Positions 47,211-58,583 of a stretch of 64,000 nucleotides of DNA are shown here, in pieces; position 1 is the stretch's first letter, and each line of letters opens with the position of its first letter. The notes beneath the pieces are model-generated. The model worked only from the letters and a program-made list of their open reading frames with translations, ran no database searches and was not told the DNA's origin. The stretch comes from Opisthocomus hoazin (lineage: Eukaryota > Chordata > Aves > Opisthocomiformes > Opisthocomidae). The position numbers were made by a program, and so were the translations under genes. The stretch covers positions 4,526,001-4,590,000 of the forward strand of contig NC_134436.1 of NCBI RefSeq assembly GCF_030867145.1, in the 5' to 3' direction.

Positions 47211-47306
47211 CTTGCCCGTTGTCCCACAGCAACACTAAACAGGACTGTGAAAGCAACGGTTCTGCTAAAGGAGACTTTTTAGATCTGAATTTGAAGACTT
47301 CTTGCA
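47211..47306 (-). pseudogene. DIAPH1: DIAPH1 relic, FH2 exon (CEELRKSESFSNLLE)
   Basis: Excellent acceptor (TTTTTTTTTCCCTTTCTTCAG region just above 47,306). The first frame reads CKKSSNSDLKSLL then TAG, aligned to mammalian CEELRKSESFSNLLE, with the nonsense codon replacing the final Glu. Further down, in another frame, LLWDN recalls LLVGN. No clear donor. Similarity is moderate, but the exon start, order and orientation fit. Confidence 0.6.
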
Positions 47307-48326
47307 CTGAAGAAAGGGAAAAAAAAATTCTTGATGGGAGTTTCCTACTGGTATTGCACGGCCAAATTTTAATTTTTTTGGAATTAAACGTGGCAGGAGA
47401 AAATGACTTGTTCTGTTGGAGTTTTACCAGATGCTTTTGTATTTCAAACATCAGATTTCTCCTATGTGGACAACTCAGAGTTTTTTGTCTCAAAAACAGG
47501 AGAACTGAGACCTTCTCAGAGTATTTGGGGAAGACAAATAGGGACCTCTTAACTTTTCATTTTTTTCTTGCCCTTAAAAAAAAGCAGGGATGGGGAGGTG
47601 TGTGTGTGAACCCAAGTAACTACACACTTTATAACAGCCTGTAAAGAGGGAACAGGGACAGGGAGCATGTATTTTTCTAGGACACAGGTGTAAGGACAGA
47701 TAATCCATCAAGTCCAAAATTTACTCCTCTAGACCCCAAATTCAGAGTGAGATGATAAAGCTGACATTTCTACAGGAGCAGAGTTAGCCTATTTGGAAAC
47801 TTCAGTACTAAAGCTGGCACTAAGCATCCCAAAGAGAATTACTGTTGTCCAAGCAGGTTAAAGACATTCACAGCCTTTTTCTGACAAATTACACACATAA
47901 TTTAAATTCATCACTGTTTGGTCATAAGGATGCTAAAAAACATTATCAGGAAGCAGGATGAGGAAGAAAAGGAGACTACAGATATAAAGTCCATACTGTA
48001 AAACAGGGTGCGTAGCAGACAGACTGGACAAAGAGACTTTCCAGAGTTATTTACCTTGAGTGCGTGTAAGGGCTTACAAAACCAGACCCAGACCTGAGAC
48101 TAACCCTGAGCCCACACAGTGCCATAACCTCGGTAACTCTGAAGCCTCTCCCCTTACCTCCCCTAAGTTGCCTTTTCACTTACAGCCCCGCAGCCCAGGT
48201 CTGTTTTGCTGTCTGTTGCAGTGGGAAGCAATTAGAATAGAATAGGTAATTACCACGGATGGGAGAGCTGATCCTCCTTTTCCTGCCCTCGCTTTGTGCT
48301 GTGAGCTGTAACCTCGTACCAGGGCC

Positions 48327-48466
48327 CTCAGCAGACAACAATGGGAGACAAGGGTCATTAAAGCAACGCTAAACAGCACCCAGCGATGGGCAGCACTAAG
48401 CTAATGGGCAATTAGCGCTGCAACATCTGCACCTAATCAAAGCCTGCTCCAATCAACACTTTCAGC
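48327..48466 (+). promoter_or_regulatory. Candidate conserved non-coding element, copy 2 of an inverted pair
   Basis: Aligns in reverse orientation with 17,175-17,307. Perfect blocks are TAATGGGCAATTAGC (48,402-48,416) and AGCCTGCTCCAATCAA (48,441-48,456). The adjoining stretch CTAATCAAAG versus CTAATCAGAG is nearly identical, and weaker similarity extends left to 48,327 (GAGACAAGGGTCATTAAA versus GAGATAAGGATCATTTAA). Located in an intron of the DIAPH1 relic. Function inferred only. Confidence 0.55.
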
Positions 48467-48913
48467 CTAGGGAGTGACAATGGGGAGACTGAGCAAGGCC
48501 TGCAGAGTCCGAAGGGTTACCGTAGGAAATGTATTTGGGGGACAGGAGAAAGTGCTTATTCAGGAAGACTCCTGCTGTTTCTCATCCCAGGTGGCCACCG
48601 GGGAGAGTTTTCACTTTCCATTTTCTCTCTTCTTCCTTTTATTACCCCTGTCGCCCCTGAAAAAGAAACTTTCACTGCTGTAGTTGATGTTTACTACTAG
48701 CACCAGACGCTGAGAATAAATCTGTGTGCACATCAGCCTGTCTCATCATCTTTTGGGCAGCACTAGACAGAGAAAACAGAGACACTGCAAGGAGCACGAA
48801 GCATGAGGTGCAGTAGGACATCACATAATGAAAAAAAAAGTGAAAAATGCAATTTTTCTGTTAGGGAAGGATGCTGATGTGATCTTTATGTGTCTGACTA
48901 GGGGAAAAGTCAC

Positions 48914-48997
48914 TTAGCAGAACCCCAACCTGCTCATACTCTGCCAGACCTGCGTTTTTCTGAGCTTCACCAGCTGTGGTAGCAGCCTGAGGAAGTT
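48914..48997 (-). pseudogene. DIAPH1: DIAPH1 relic, FH2 exon (NLIKQMPE...[10 protein letters not shown])
   Basis: Acceptor CACTTCTTCTGCAG. It starts NFLRLLPQLVKL (mammalian NLIKQMPEPEQLKML). After a frame change it reads EAQKNAGLAEYEQVGVLLS (mammalian [20 protein letters not shown]). A donor-like A|GTGACT follows. The first frame runs into stops. The exon is shorter than expected, consistent with a deletion at the frame change. The LAE.EQ.GV pattern is the clearest part. Confidence 0.78.
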
Positions 48998-49139
48998 CTG
49001 CAGAAGAAGTGCACAAACCAGTGGGACAAAGCTGCCTGGACCCGCACCAGGGCGAAGTCCAATGGATGCAGAGTACAAATAGCTCCCTGACTATATGCCT
49101 TTCCCATCCTTACATGAAAGGGCAGGTGCAGAAACTCAC

Positions 49140-49234
49140 CTGCACCATGTTAGTGCTCAGCACAGTCTTGTCCAGCTCCAGGACCACAATCTTGATCTTT
49201 TCATAAGGCAAGCAGAGAAATCCCAGGAAAACAT
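49140..49234 (-). pseudogene. DIAPH1: DIAPH1 relic, FH2 exon ([13 protein letters not shown]...)
   Basis: Donor CAG|GTGAGT is canonical and phase 0, as expected after the Gln of mammalian ESMIQ. The frame reads DVFLGFLCLPYEKIKIVV then LELDKTVLSTNMVQ, for [20 protein letters not shown] then NEAVLTESMIQ: same length, no gaps, no stop. The acceptor is probably the CAG at 49,235-49,237, although another AG lies about 12 bp further up. No disabling mutation inside this exon. Confidence 0.83.
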
Positions 49235-49299
49235 CTGCCAGGGGCTAGGAAGAAGCACAGGCCAAGCTTTAGGAACAACGCCCTGATGAGCAAAGAGAA

Positions 49300-49380
49300 G
49301 CAGTATCTGACTTGGTCCTGCTTGGTCCTCTCTTTTTCTTTGGAGATTCCTTATTCTCTTGCCCTCCTGATCTTTCTTTT
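49300..49380 (-). pseudogene. DIAPH1: DIAPH1 relic, lysine-rich FH2 linker exon
   Basis: Acceptor TTGCTGTACTCAG at 49,381. The frame reads KKDQEGKRIRNLQRKRE, against mammalian [20 protein letters not shown]. The continuation matches better after a frame change (TKSDTASL versus DSKTAQNL). No recognisable donor; the spacing to the next relic (about 65 bp or less) is very short for an intron, so part of the intron may be deleted. Low end approximate. Confidence 0.7.
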
Positions 49381-51831
49381 CTGAGTACAGCAAACCTGGG
49401 CAAGCCATGAACTGCTGAAGGAGTTATCCCTTGGGTAACCATGCAGCTTTTCTTCACACAATGGCTGACCAGAACTGCCCTCCTAATAAGTACCAAAGCT
49501 CCGGCTGCTCCATGCAACGAATGTCTTTACAAAGGGGTAGGGAAAGATCAGAGCGCTGCTCTCCCTGGTGTTCACAGACACAGACACAGGTGACTCTCCC
49601 ACAAAGAGCAAGGTAACCTCGCTAGAGACATCTACTGCCTTAAATTAATGCAGAGACTTCAGGCCTGACAATATCCACCTGCACATCAAAGCGCCATGTG
49701 AGACACTGAATGCCAAAGGATTTGTGGAGCAGCATGAGGGGAAGCATTTCAGGAGATGTGTTTGCAGGTTTGGTGCTAGAAGAGTGACTGAAAGATGCCA
49801 AGCATCATCACAGGCCCGAGACTTTCTTGCTGCCTGCTGATGACCCCCGCTTCTGTGCTGCACCGGAGTCAGGCTGCCCCAGACACCCCCTTCTCCGGTA
49901 GCATCAACAGTCCCATCAGCACCCTGGGACTCACGCAGAGGAGCGTGGGAAGTGTTTGCACCCTGTCCTGCGACTCCACCTGCCTCCGTCAGCTCCACAC
50001 CGTGAGAGATGACTGAGACAGCCCACCCTTAGATGCCTAAAAGCTCACTGCTTCAGCATGGGCTGGAACAAGCAGGGGGTGCTGTGCCCATCCCAGGGTG
50101 ACCATGAAAGGCAAGACACCCTTTCCTGCTGTACCCCAGCCACAGGGAGGGGGAGAAGCAGCACAGAACCCCAATCCCAACCAGCTCTGTCATGCACTCA
50201 CCCTTCGACACCTTGGGCGAGGGGACTGCAGGAGCCTACAGCACCCCCAGCGCTGTCCCCCACCCCTCTTGCCAGTCCCCGAAGCAGCACGCTGCCCAGC
50301 AACAAGGCAGGGGAGGACGAGCATCCCTGCCTCGGAGCTGACCTATGGCTGTGCCGCTCCTCCGTGCCTCCTCCCGCAGACGCGCTGACGCCCTGGGCCA
50401 GCGAGCAGACAGCACGGCTGCTGCCGGCACAGAATCGCTGACCTATTTTTGTATATGCGGGCATGCACAAGATCACAAACAAAGGGCGCTTTAGCTTAGG
50501 ATATTTAAAGGAAAAGATACTCATCTAATTATCCCCAGAAACCACAGTGGCTCTTATGACGTTTATGATCTTCCTGAAAGCATCCTTGTGCATGGCTGTG
50601 GGAAGAAATAAAAAAAGCACACAACAGTTGGGTAAAAGCAAACCAAAAAGCTTCATTAAGATGCAGAATCACACTCCTAGAAAAGCAACAAAAGGGGATG
50701 TAAGAACTTGAGAATAAACTGGGCCTAAAACTTGATAAGCACAAGAGCAACCAGGACTCACCTACATGGAAAGAACAAATGTCTACAAAAAGGAATGACT
50801 GAGCAGTCCTGCAGGGATGTCCCCCACCTCCCTGTCACTGATGGATGAGCTGCTTGTGCAGACTCATCTAAACAGACTTTAAACAAGTCAGCTTTCCCAG
50901 GGACTTTTGTTCAAGATTGCTGATGGATTTGGACCAAATTGTGAAGTATTTAATCCGCACCTCAGGCAGGTTTTGTAGCTGGCAGCTTCAGCTGGTTTGA
51001 AGTTAGTTGCATGCATTTAGGCCAGCTACTACCTCTGTGCACATACCTGTAAGTGTGAGCACCTAACAATTTGTCAGGTACTGGAACAACAAATGCTGCA
51101 AACAAAAACCCTTAAACTGCACTCCTTAATCTGCAAAAAAACTCCCAACCAACCCAGGAATCCTACAGAGGTTCACAAAACTGCTTCCTGCCAATGGCCT
51201 CTCATGGAAAGGAGAGATGTGCTGTGCTTGTCAGAGAGCAAGAGCCTGCAGAGCAGCAGTGACCAGGAGCAGACCACAGATCTGCGAGTCCACCTCCGAG
51301 CCCGCAGCATCCTTGTTTGGTTGATTCAGTGAAGTTCACTGTTAGAGAAGCCTCCAGCAGTTTGGTTTGCTGGCTTGCTTCATATCCTGGATTGGGAAAT
51401 GCCTGCTCTCCCCTAAGCGCTCCACTGCACGACATGCAGGATGCAGTGACGAATAACACAAAAATGGTTACTACAAATAGAGACGCTGACAATAGTTACT
51501 CAATAACAGATGCTGGCAGCTCTCCTGGGGCTCTCCACACAGCTGGGAAAGGTGCCGCTGCCAGGATTTGTCGGCAACAAACCTGGGGCAACAACCCACC
51601 CCCCAAACATGCACAGGCAGGAAGGAAAAAAAGAGCATGAATAGATCTCAGTGTCTCGAACAATGAAAACAGGAAAGTCCCTCTTGTCTGGGGAGCCCGG
51701 ACGAGAGCAGCTCTGCAGTGAAACCTTAGCTTCATCCTGCTTCCAGGCAGTCTGTGGGGTCTGCTCAGCTTCCTATAGAGATGTGGATTCAAAAAAGCAA
51801 TACTGCAGCTAGAGCATCCTGTGACAGCGAG

Positions 51832-51864
51832 GGATGGACGGATGGATGGATGGATGGATGAATG
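51832..51864 (+). repeat. (GGAT)n microsatellite
   Basis: About seven GGAT/GATG units with one GGAC interruption and a GAAT near the end. Confidence 0.92.
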
Positions 51865-54225
51865 GGGGGAGGGCACCATCCAGCCTCGGGGGCTGGCAGG
51901 GGCAGGAGGGGGGTGCTCCAAGCAGTATTTAATCTGAAACATCACCTTTCTCTGAAGACCCCTCCTCTTCACAGCTCCGGCATTCCTGAGAGCCCCTTGC
52001 TCTGCATCCCCTGGGTACAAGTTGGGCCTCACTGTCTCCCACCACCCCAGCCCCGGTGCTGAGAAAGCGGCCGCCAAGCTTTGCCTCAGCACATCCCGCT
52101 CCCCCCCCATCCTCCCCCTCCTTGCTGACCTTTTTATTTTCTGCGTCAGAAACATAAAATGGAGACTGCAGTGAAGGAAAACATTTTGCCTAAGATGGCT
52201 GAGGGAAAAGGAGGATTTGCACAGCAGTGCACGAGCACCCTCTGCTGCTGGAAGCCACTTGGGGGGGGAGAAGCTCTCCAGCCCTGCTCTGGCCCCACAG
52301 ACTCCAGGCAGAAAAAGAGACCCAAACCAGCACTTACTGGGTCATTTAAATCGTTGCTATAGCCAAAATATTTGCTTAAAAAACTTAATCGGCCTTGTCA
52401 CCTCCTGAGCTCTCCAGGTTGCCTCGTCCCACCACCCCATTTATATTCTTCTTTTCCTCACAGTATTACATTCACAATCCTTAGTACAAGTACAGTATTC
52501 TGTATTAAAATGAGCACCTATCACACATACAACTCCCAATAACTAATGCCACTGCCCTCCATACTTATATTATTTTCCACGTTTGAGAAAAACCACCAAA
52601 CTTCATCTGTTTTAAGGTCCACATCAGAATGAACACCCAAAGTCTGGCATTGCCTCTCTGGGAACATGCCCAGGCCCAAGGATGGGAGAAAGCATTGGAG
52701 ACAGACATGGGGCAAGAACCAGCACCCACGTGAATCAGGGTGACCAGATGCTGTTCCTAGGAAAGGTTCAGGGACCAAAGGGTACATGGAAAACTGGCAC
52801 AAGGATACCTTGCAAGCTGGTCCCTGAGCATCCAACTTTCAAGCCAGGAGTACGTCAGCATAGGGCCAAATCCACCTGAATCTGAGGTTTAAATTCCCAC
52901 GTGAATCTCACAAGAAGTTTTCCCAGGATCGGTTAAAAAAGGACCAAAAAGCATCACTTGGCTATGAGACGAAACACACAAATAGATCCAGGATTCCAAG
53001 TCCTTTGCAGTAACTTAAAGTAACTTAAACACCGAGGACGATGAAAAGTAAGGAGTTTTAAAAGAATGAAATGAAAAGACGGACAGAGAGAAAGCACATA
53101 CACAGGTGAGAGCAGGTAATATCCAAACGCTGAAGGATTTCAGCAAGAAGCAGGGTGCTCAGCACACATTTTGGCACCATAGCTGCACCCCTCCAGCCTG
53201 CAAGGACAGAGCCTGGCACGCGCCCGTTCTGGGGTACCAGCACTTACACACCACAAAGCCGCAGATGAAAAGTCCCACTGGCTGTTTAACTAACTACAAA
53301 AATACCTTCAAGGGCCTTTTCTGACAGAGAACAGCCCCTTTTTGTGGGATCAGGGTGAGACTGACCCCGAGCCGGAGCTCTGCAGTGATGTCCCCACCGC
53401 AGCAGCATGCCTGGGTGCAGACAGAGTGCAGGACACCTGGGATGGGACACCCAGGGAGGCCTGATTTTATTGCTGTGATTTCTTCAGCTGCAAAACTACA
53501 GGCATGTCCCACTGCATGGCAAGAGACAAGTGATGCTGGCACTGGGACAGCTGGGAGCTCGGCAGGTCGGAACTGGCTAACAGGGCAGGGGGATCAGCAT
53601 TGTGGTGAGGAGCGGGCGTTTTTGCAGAGCTGCTGCACAAGAAGGGGCATCAAAAGATGAGGTGCCAGGACACCTCATCCTGTGAGCAACGAGGGACTGA
53701 AAAAATTGGAAAGCATAGCTGTGGGGCTACTACACATGGGTGTATTCCCAGCACACCCTGTGACTCAGTCTGGGAGTGCTGGGAAAGCACAAGTGAGACA
53801 TCAGGGTGGACCCCAGCCTGGTAAGACAGTGCCACGGGGCAGGAGCAACGGAGATGGGCTCTATGGGAGCCCAGGACCCTGGGGTACACTGGCACTGCTG
53901 GGCAGCCACCTGAGCCTGCAATGTTAGCAGGGAAGGGGGTTTCGGGGGGGCAGGAATGGCTTAGAGCAATGGCTTAGAGCACAGGGCAGCAATGGGGTGC
54001 ACTGGAGAGATGTGGGGAGACCCGTAACAGTTGGATGCAGACAGGGGCTTGCACAATGCTCCAGAGATCCCCGTTTCATTTAATGGAACAAAATTCTGCT
54101 AATCCCCATTCCTGCTCCCAGACTGCCTAATAACTAAGCACCCAAAAGGCTGGTGATGCCAGCTGGGTGACAATTGCTGCCTTTGTGTGCCAGGGCAGGT
54201 GATTTCTCCCTGCACCAACCCCCCG

Positions 54226-54241
54226 CCCCCCCCCCCCCCCC
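54226..54241 (+). repeat. Poly(C) run of 16
   Basis: Sixteen C bases preceded by further C-rich sequence with a single G at 54,225. Confidence 0.93.
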
Positions 54242-56778
54242 ATTTTCCCCAGCAGCAGATGGAGACCCCCTCCCAATTATGGTCTCGTCACAGGCAGAAA
54301 AAAGAAAGACAAATCACCCAAAAGCAGGCTGTCTGACAGGACAAAGGCTCCTTGAAATAGGAGCTGAGCTGTTCTTTCCAGGTTCAGAGCTGGGACGGAG
54401 GGAGGGGGGGACAGCAGAAGGCGGGGGCCGGGGCTGCCAGCGGCGCAGAGCAGGATGCGTGCGCAGCCGCCACTTCCCCTCTTTGTCTGGAAAGGAGGTC
54501 ACGGGGGGGTGCGGGGGGATGCAGGGGAGGATGCTGGGCTGCGTCAGCCCCCACGTCAGGAAAGCAGCTGATCCCTTCTCCCAATCCCAATCCTCTGACC
54601 TCATCAGCAGGAACGGAGCCAACACGGCTCAACTGCGCACATCTGGCGGATGAAAGCAGCACTGCAAGAGACCTGGAAATTTTCACACGCAGCAAGGGGA
54701 TCCCACAGAAACCCCCCAGTTTCCAAAGCCCGAAAAGCCCCAACACTCGCATGAGGCCAAAAAACCGTTAGGCACCCTTGGCCCTAACCCGGGGCTCACT
54801 CAGGGGCCTCTCCAAGCTCAAATTGCACACAAAATCACTGCCCAGTGCTGATGCCCCACTGTGGATGTGATGGATGAACATAGTGGGCACTACAGGCACA
54901 GTCCAGCCACCAGTGTCTCCCAGTACACAGCCCACCAGTACCTTCCCAAGTGCTTCTCGTGGCAGCAGCAGCCTGGGACAGGCCAGAGCTGCACCCCAGA
55001 GTGGGGCTCATCCACCACCCGCAGCACCCCCAAAAGCGAGCGCCGGCAGCTGAATGTCGCACCAGCAGCTCCAGCACCTACAGGGACAGCAGCAGCTCCT
55101 CACTCCTAAGAAGCAAGCTCTGGGACACAGCTTGACCTCGCTCCCATTTACTTTTCTAAGTGTCCTCTGTTAGAAATACCACCTCCACCTGGTAAAACAT
55201 CCACTCCAGGACATCTGCTGCAGCTGAACCAGCACCTGGGCACCAGCCGGGAGGCTTCAATGGCAGAAAAAGTGCTGCTTAGCATAAAATGCAAGCAAAG
55301 CTCAGCCCAAGCCACACAGACAACACTATCGCTTGTTGTGAGATGAAAACAACTGCTAAAATAGAGGGCTGTGCTACAGAAAGTTTCTGAGCTGGTTGTG
55401 ATTCTTCTCTCCAGACTGATACACGCAGGTGGGAAATGGAAGGAATGTACAAACACCTCCCAGACCAGCCAGCACTGTACCTGTACTCGCAGATTGCATA
55501 CATGCAATGAAGAGTAACTGCAGTTTCTCGAAACTCCAGGGAACAGGCTCAAAATCCTTTCCTAAGGCGTAATACAGGGAGCGGGTACCCCACATATTCT
55601 GCAGAGATAAAACACAAGATCTAGGAAGAAAGCTCTCCAAACAGGTTCTGCCTCCTTTGAAAAATCAAATGAAGGTTCAGTTTCCCACCAGCACTGCTCC
55701 CAGATCCCCCCAAAGTAAACTGAAGCTGTTAGTGTGTGTTCCCCAACACCACGCCAGGAGAAACCAGGAAGCAAGGGCAAGGAGAAGGTTAAGAGATAAC
55801 AGCCACCAGCTCCAACAAGGGAAAATCCTGACTTGATATAAGAAGAATTATTTTCACAAGAGTGATTAAACACCAGAGAAGGCAGCCCAGTTATGCCTAG
55901 AGAACTGGGGGAATTTCTGTCTTTGAAGAGAAATTTGACTGCAAAGGCCTTGAGCAATCTCCAACTTTCAGGTTAGCTCTGCTTGGAGGAGGACGGATGG
56001 ACCTGAAACCTCCAGATGATCCTTTGAATCTGAATCGTTCTGCGATGCTGGAAGGACATCTGGTGAGTTCCCCCATTTGTTCTCCTCAGCAGGCACTTTT
56101 CAACCAGGATTTACCAGCTCCCAAGTTTGTGGACAGACTTTCCTTTTTTTTCCAGGAATATTCCTGAACAAGAGAGGAAGAAGTTTCTGTCTCTCTTCAC
56201 TGCTGCTTCTAGCCAACATTGGCAAAACACACGCGGGTGTTCAAAGAACAGAGAAGCTACAGCTGCAGAATCCTGCAGGCCTCTGCCTCACTGGAAAGAG
56301 GTGATGGAGCCAGGGACACTGGGCTGGAAAAGGGAGGGAGGTATTGGGCAAAGGAGACACTTGTACCAGGGATCCCTGCAGCAAGACATCTGTGAGCAAG
56401 AGGAAGCAAAGCTTCCCAGCAGCCTGGAAATCTAAGGACACACGAACAGCATTCAGGGAAGCTTTAAATGCATTTGTGAGCTCCTGGAGGGCCCAGTTAA
56501 CAAGCAACAGCCATTTTGTAAGCTAGTCCACAGTGCTGTGCAGCATTTTCAGAAAAAACCCCACAGTTTCATTCTCAAGAGAAACTCTGTTTTGAGTGCA
56601 CATAAGGTGTTCAGGGCCCTGACCCGAAGCCAGGTGTACAAAGTCCCGCTATCTGCAATGGTATCTTACGTCTCCATGCCCTAGGAGCTAAATACCTTCC
56701 TGGATCTGGCTTTCTGGGTCTAAGGCATCACCGATTTTCAGCAAAGCTCTGGAATGTATTAGAAGAAAGAAAAAAAAT

Positions 56779-57822
56779 TGGCTGGATGGCTGCATCCAAA
56801 GAGTTACAGTCAACAGCTCAATATCCTAATGGAAACCAGCAATGAGTCGTGTCCCTCAAGGGTCCGTAGCGAGACCTATACTATTTAATATCTATATTAA
56901 CGACATAAAGCGTGGGACAGAGTGCACCCTCAGCCAGTTTGCAGACCATACCAGCTGAGTGGTGCAGTTAATTCACTCAAGGGAAGGGATGCCCTCCAGA
57001 GGGACCTGACAGGCTGCAGGAGTGAGCCGTGTGAATCTCATGAAGTGCAACAAGGCCAAGTGCAAGCTCCTGCACAGGGGTCAGGGCAATCTCCAGTTTC
57101 AATACAGGCTGGGGGATGAATGGATTGAGAACAGGACAAGGACTTGGAGATACTGGACTTGGAGATACTGGTGGGTGACAGATGAGACATGACCCAGTAA
57201 TGTGTGCTTGCAGCCCAGAAAGCCAAGCATACCCTACACTGCATCACCGGCAGCATGGAGGGTAGGGCAAGGGAGGAGATTCTCCCCCTCTGCTCCATGC
57301 TTGAGACACTATCCCCGGAGCACTGCGTGCAGCTCTGGCATCCCCAGCACAAGACACACGTAGACCTGTGACAGCGGGTCCAGAGGAAGCCATGGAAATG
57401 GTCCGACAGCTCAAACAGCCCTGCTATGAAGAGAGGCTGAGAAAGTAGGGGTTGTTCAGCCTGGAGAAGAGAAGATTCTGGGGAGATGTAACTGTGGCCT
57501 TTCAATACATAAACGAGGCTTATAAGAGAGATGGAGACTTTTCACCACGGCCTCTCCTGACAGAACAAGGGGCAAGGGTTTTAAAGTGAAAATGGGTAAA
57601 CGCAGTTTGGACAGAAGAGAAAAAATTCTTTAATGTGAGGGTGAAGAGACACTGGAACACGTTGCCCAGAGAAGCTGCGGATGCGCTCACCCTGGAATCG
57701 ATCAAGATCACGTTGGACAAAGCCTTGAGCAACCTCACCTCATAGAAAATATCCCTGCCCATCGGCAGGGGAGTTAGAGGGGGTGATGTTTGAAGATCCC
57801 TCCAAATCAAACCCTTCTATGC
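56779..57822 (+). mobile_element. CR1 fragment, about 1 kb
   Basis: The longest CR1 copy in the window. It starts in the part corresponding to the end of the reverse transcriptase frame (GGCTGGATGGCTGCATCC, then a degraded TTTAATATCTATATTAACGA segment with stops). It runs through TGCAACAAGGCCAAGTGCAA (57,047) to a diverged tail near AATCAAACCCTTCTATG. The right-hand 300 bp belong to the duplicated segment that recurs at 60,945. Confidence 0.88.
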
Positions 57823-58583
57823 TCTCTCCATATTGTCACCTCCTGCCTCTCTACACCTACCAGAAAATAACACAGAAGAATACAGAGGGAACTTTACCCA
57901 CAGGCTGTTTAACACGGAAAACAACCCAATACAGAAAATGATTGCGTGCTCTGGAGTGAAACATCTGAAGCAGCACACCCGAGCACAAAGCACCCGGGCT
58001 GCACGGTGTTACCAACACAGCCATGCCAAGCTCTGCCCCAGGCCACAGCTCAGCTCAGCGGGGCTGGACCATGCAAAGCGTCACATAAAACAGGAATGGA
58101 AATCAACTGCTTGTGAAGAATCACAAAACTCAGCGAAAGAACACAAATTGCCCCCAAGGAGGCAATCTCTGGGTGACAGGGCTGTTCTGCCGCTGGACTC
58201 AGTGCAGAGAACGGGCAGTGCCAGCCTGGCCACAGCTCTGGCCACCGAGCTGCCCACACTCGTGGGGCCAGAGGAGTTGCTGGGCCAGGGTGGAAGCTCA
58301 CGCAGGGAAGGCACAGAGCAAAGGCAAACGCTGCTCCTCCGCAGCCTGGTGACAGGCACGGCAGAAACCGGCCTCTGACGGGCTCTGCAGGTGCCCGCAC
58401 CCCCAGACCTCTCCGACAGCACAGCCAGGACTCTGCTCCCCAAAACCCCACACCCAGGACTGCAGCTCCCTCCGCCAGGCCCCGCAGCAGGGCTGTACAC
58501 ACAGGCTGCAGCGGGGACACGCAGCCTCCGCGCAAAGCCAAGAGATCCAAGTGCCACCTGGTGCCCAACAGCAGCTCTGCACC
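57518..58583 (+). repeat. Direct segmental duplication, copy A (1,066 bp)
   Basis: Recurs at 60,945-62,017 in the same orientation. It begins at GCTTATAAG inside a CR1 and ends at CTCTGCACC. The unique part (from about 57,830) differs by scattered substitutions and a few small indels, roughly 96-98% identical by eye. An open frame at 57,833-58,378 is shared with copy B, but most differences between copies change amino acids, which argues against coding. Confidence 0.95.

Larger units (their letters stand above)
49381..56778 (-). other. DIAPH1 relic, FH1-to-FH2 interval, proximal part
   Basis: Should contain the first FH2 exons (mammalian LSQDCFWTKVKEDRFENN). A weak candidate lies at about 50,560-50,700 on the minus strand, where two strong acceptors (GTTGCTTTTCTAG and TTTCTTCCCACAG) precede degraded frames containing LNEAFW and KDAFRK. 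I do not assign an exon. Otherwise unique sequence with a GGAT microsatellite at 51,832, a CpG-rich spot near 54,390-54,500 and a C run at 54,226. No other gene seen. Confidence 0.55.

Noticed and set aside
52232..52252. Candidate CTCF site (CACCCTCTGCTGCTGG)
   Set aside because: It resembles the CTCF core but has an extra base against the consensus. By eye it is not distinguishable from chance in 64 kb; a matrix scan would be needed.
57833..58378. Open frame shared by both copies of the duplication (also 61,220-61,813)
   Set aside because: Differences between the copies are mostly amino-acid changing (for example Gly/Thr, Thr/Met, Ile/Thr, Arg/Gly), with few silent ones, so there is no sign of protein-level constraint. 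The frame is open because the sequence is GC-rich.
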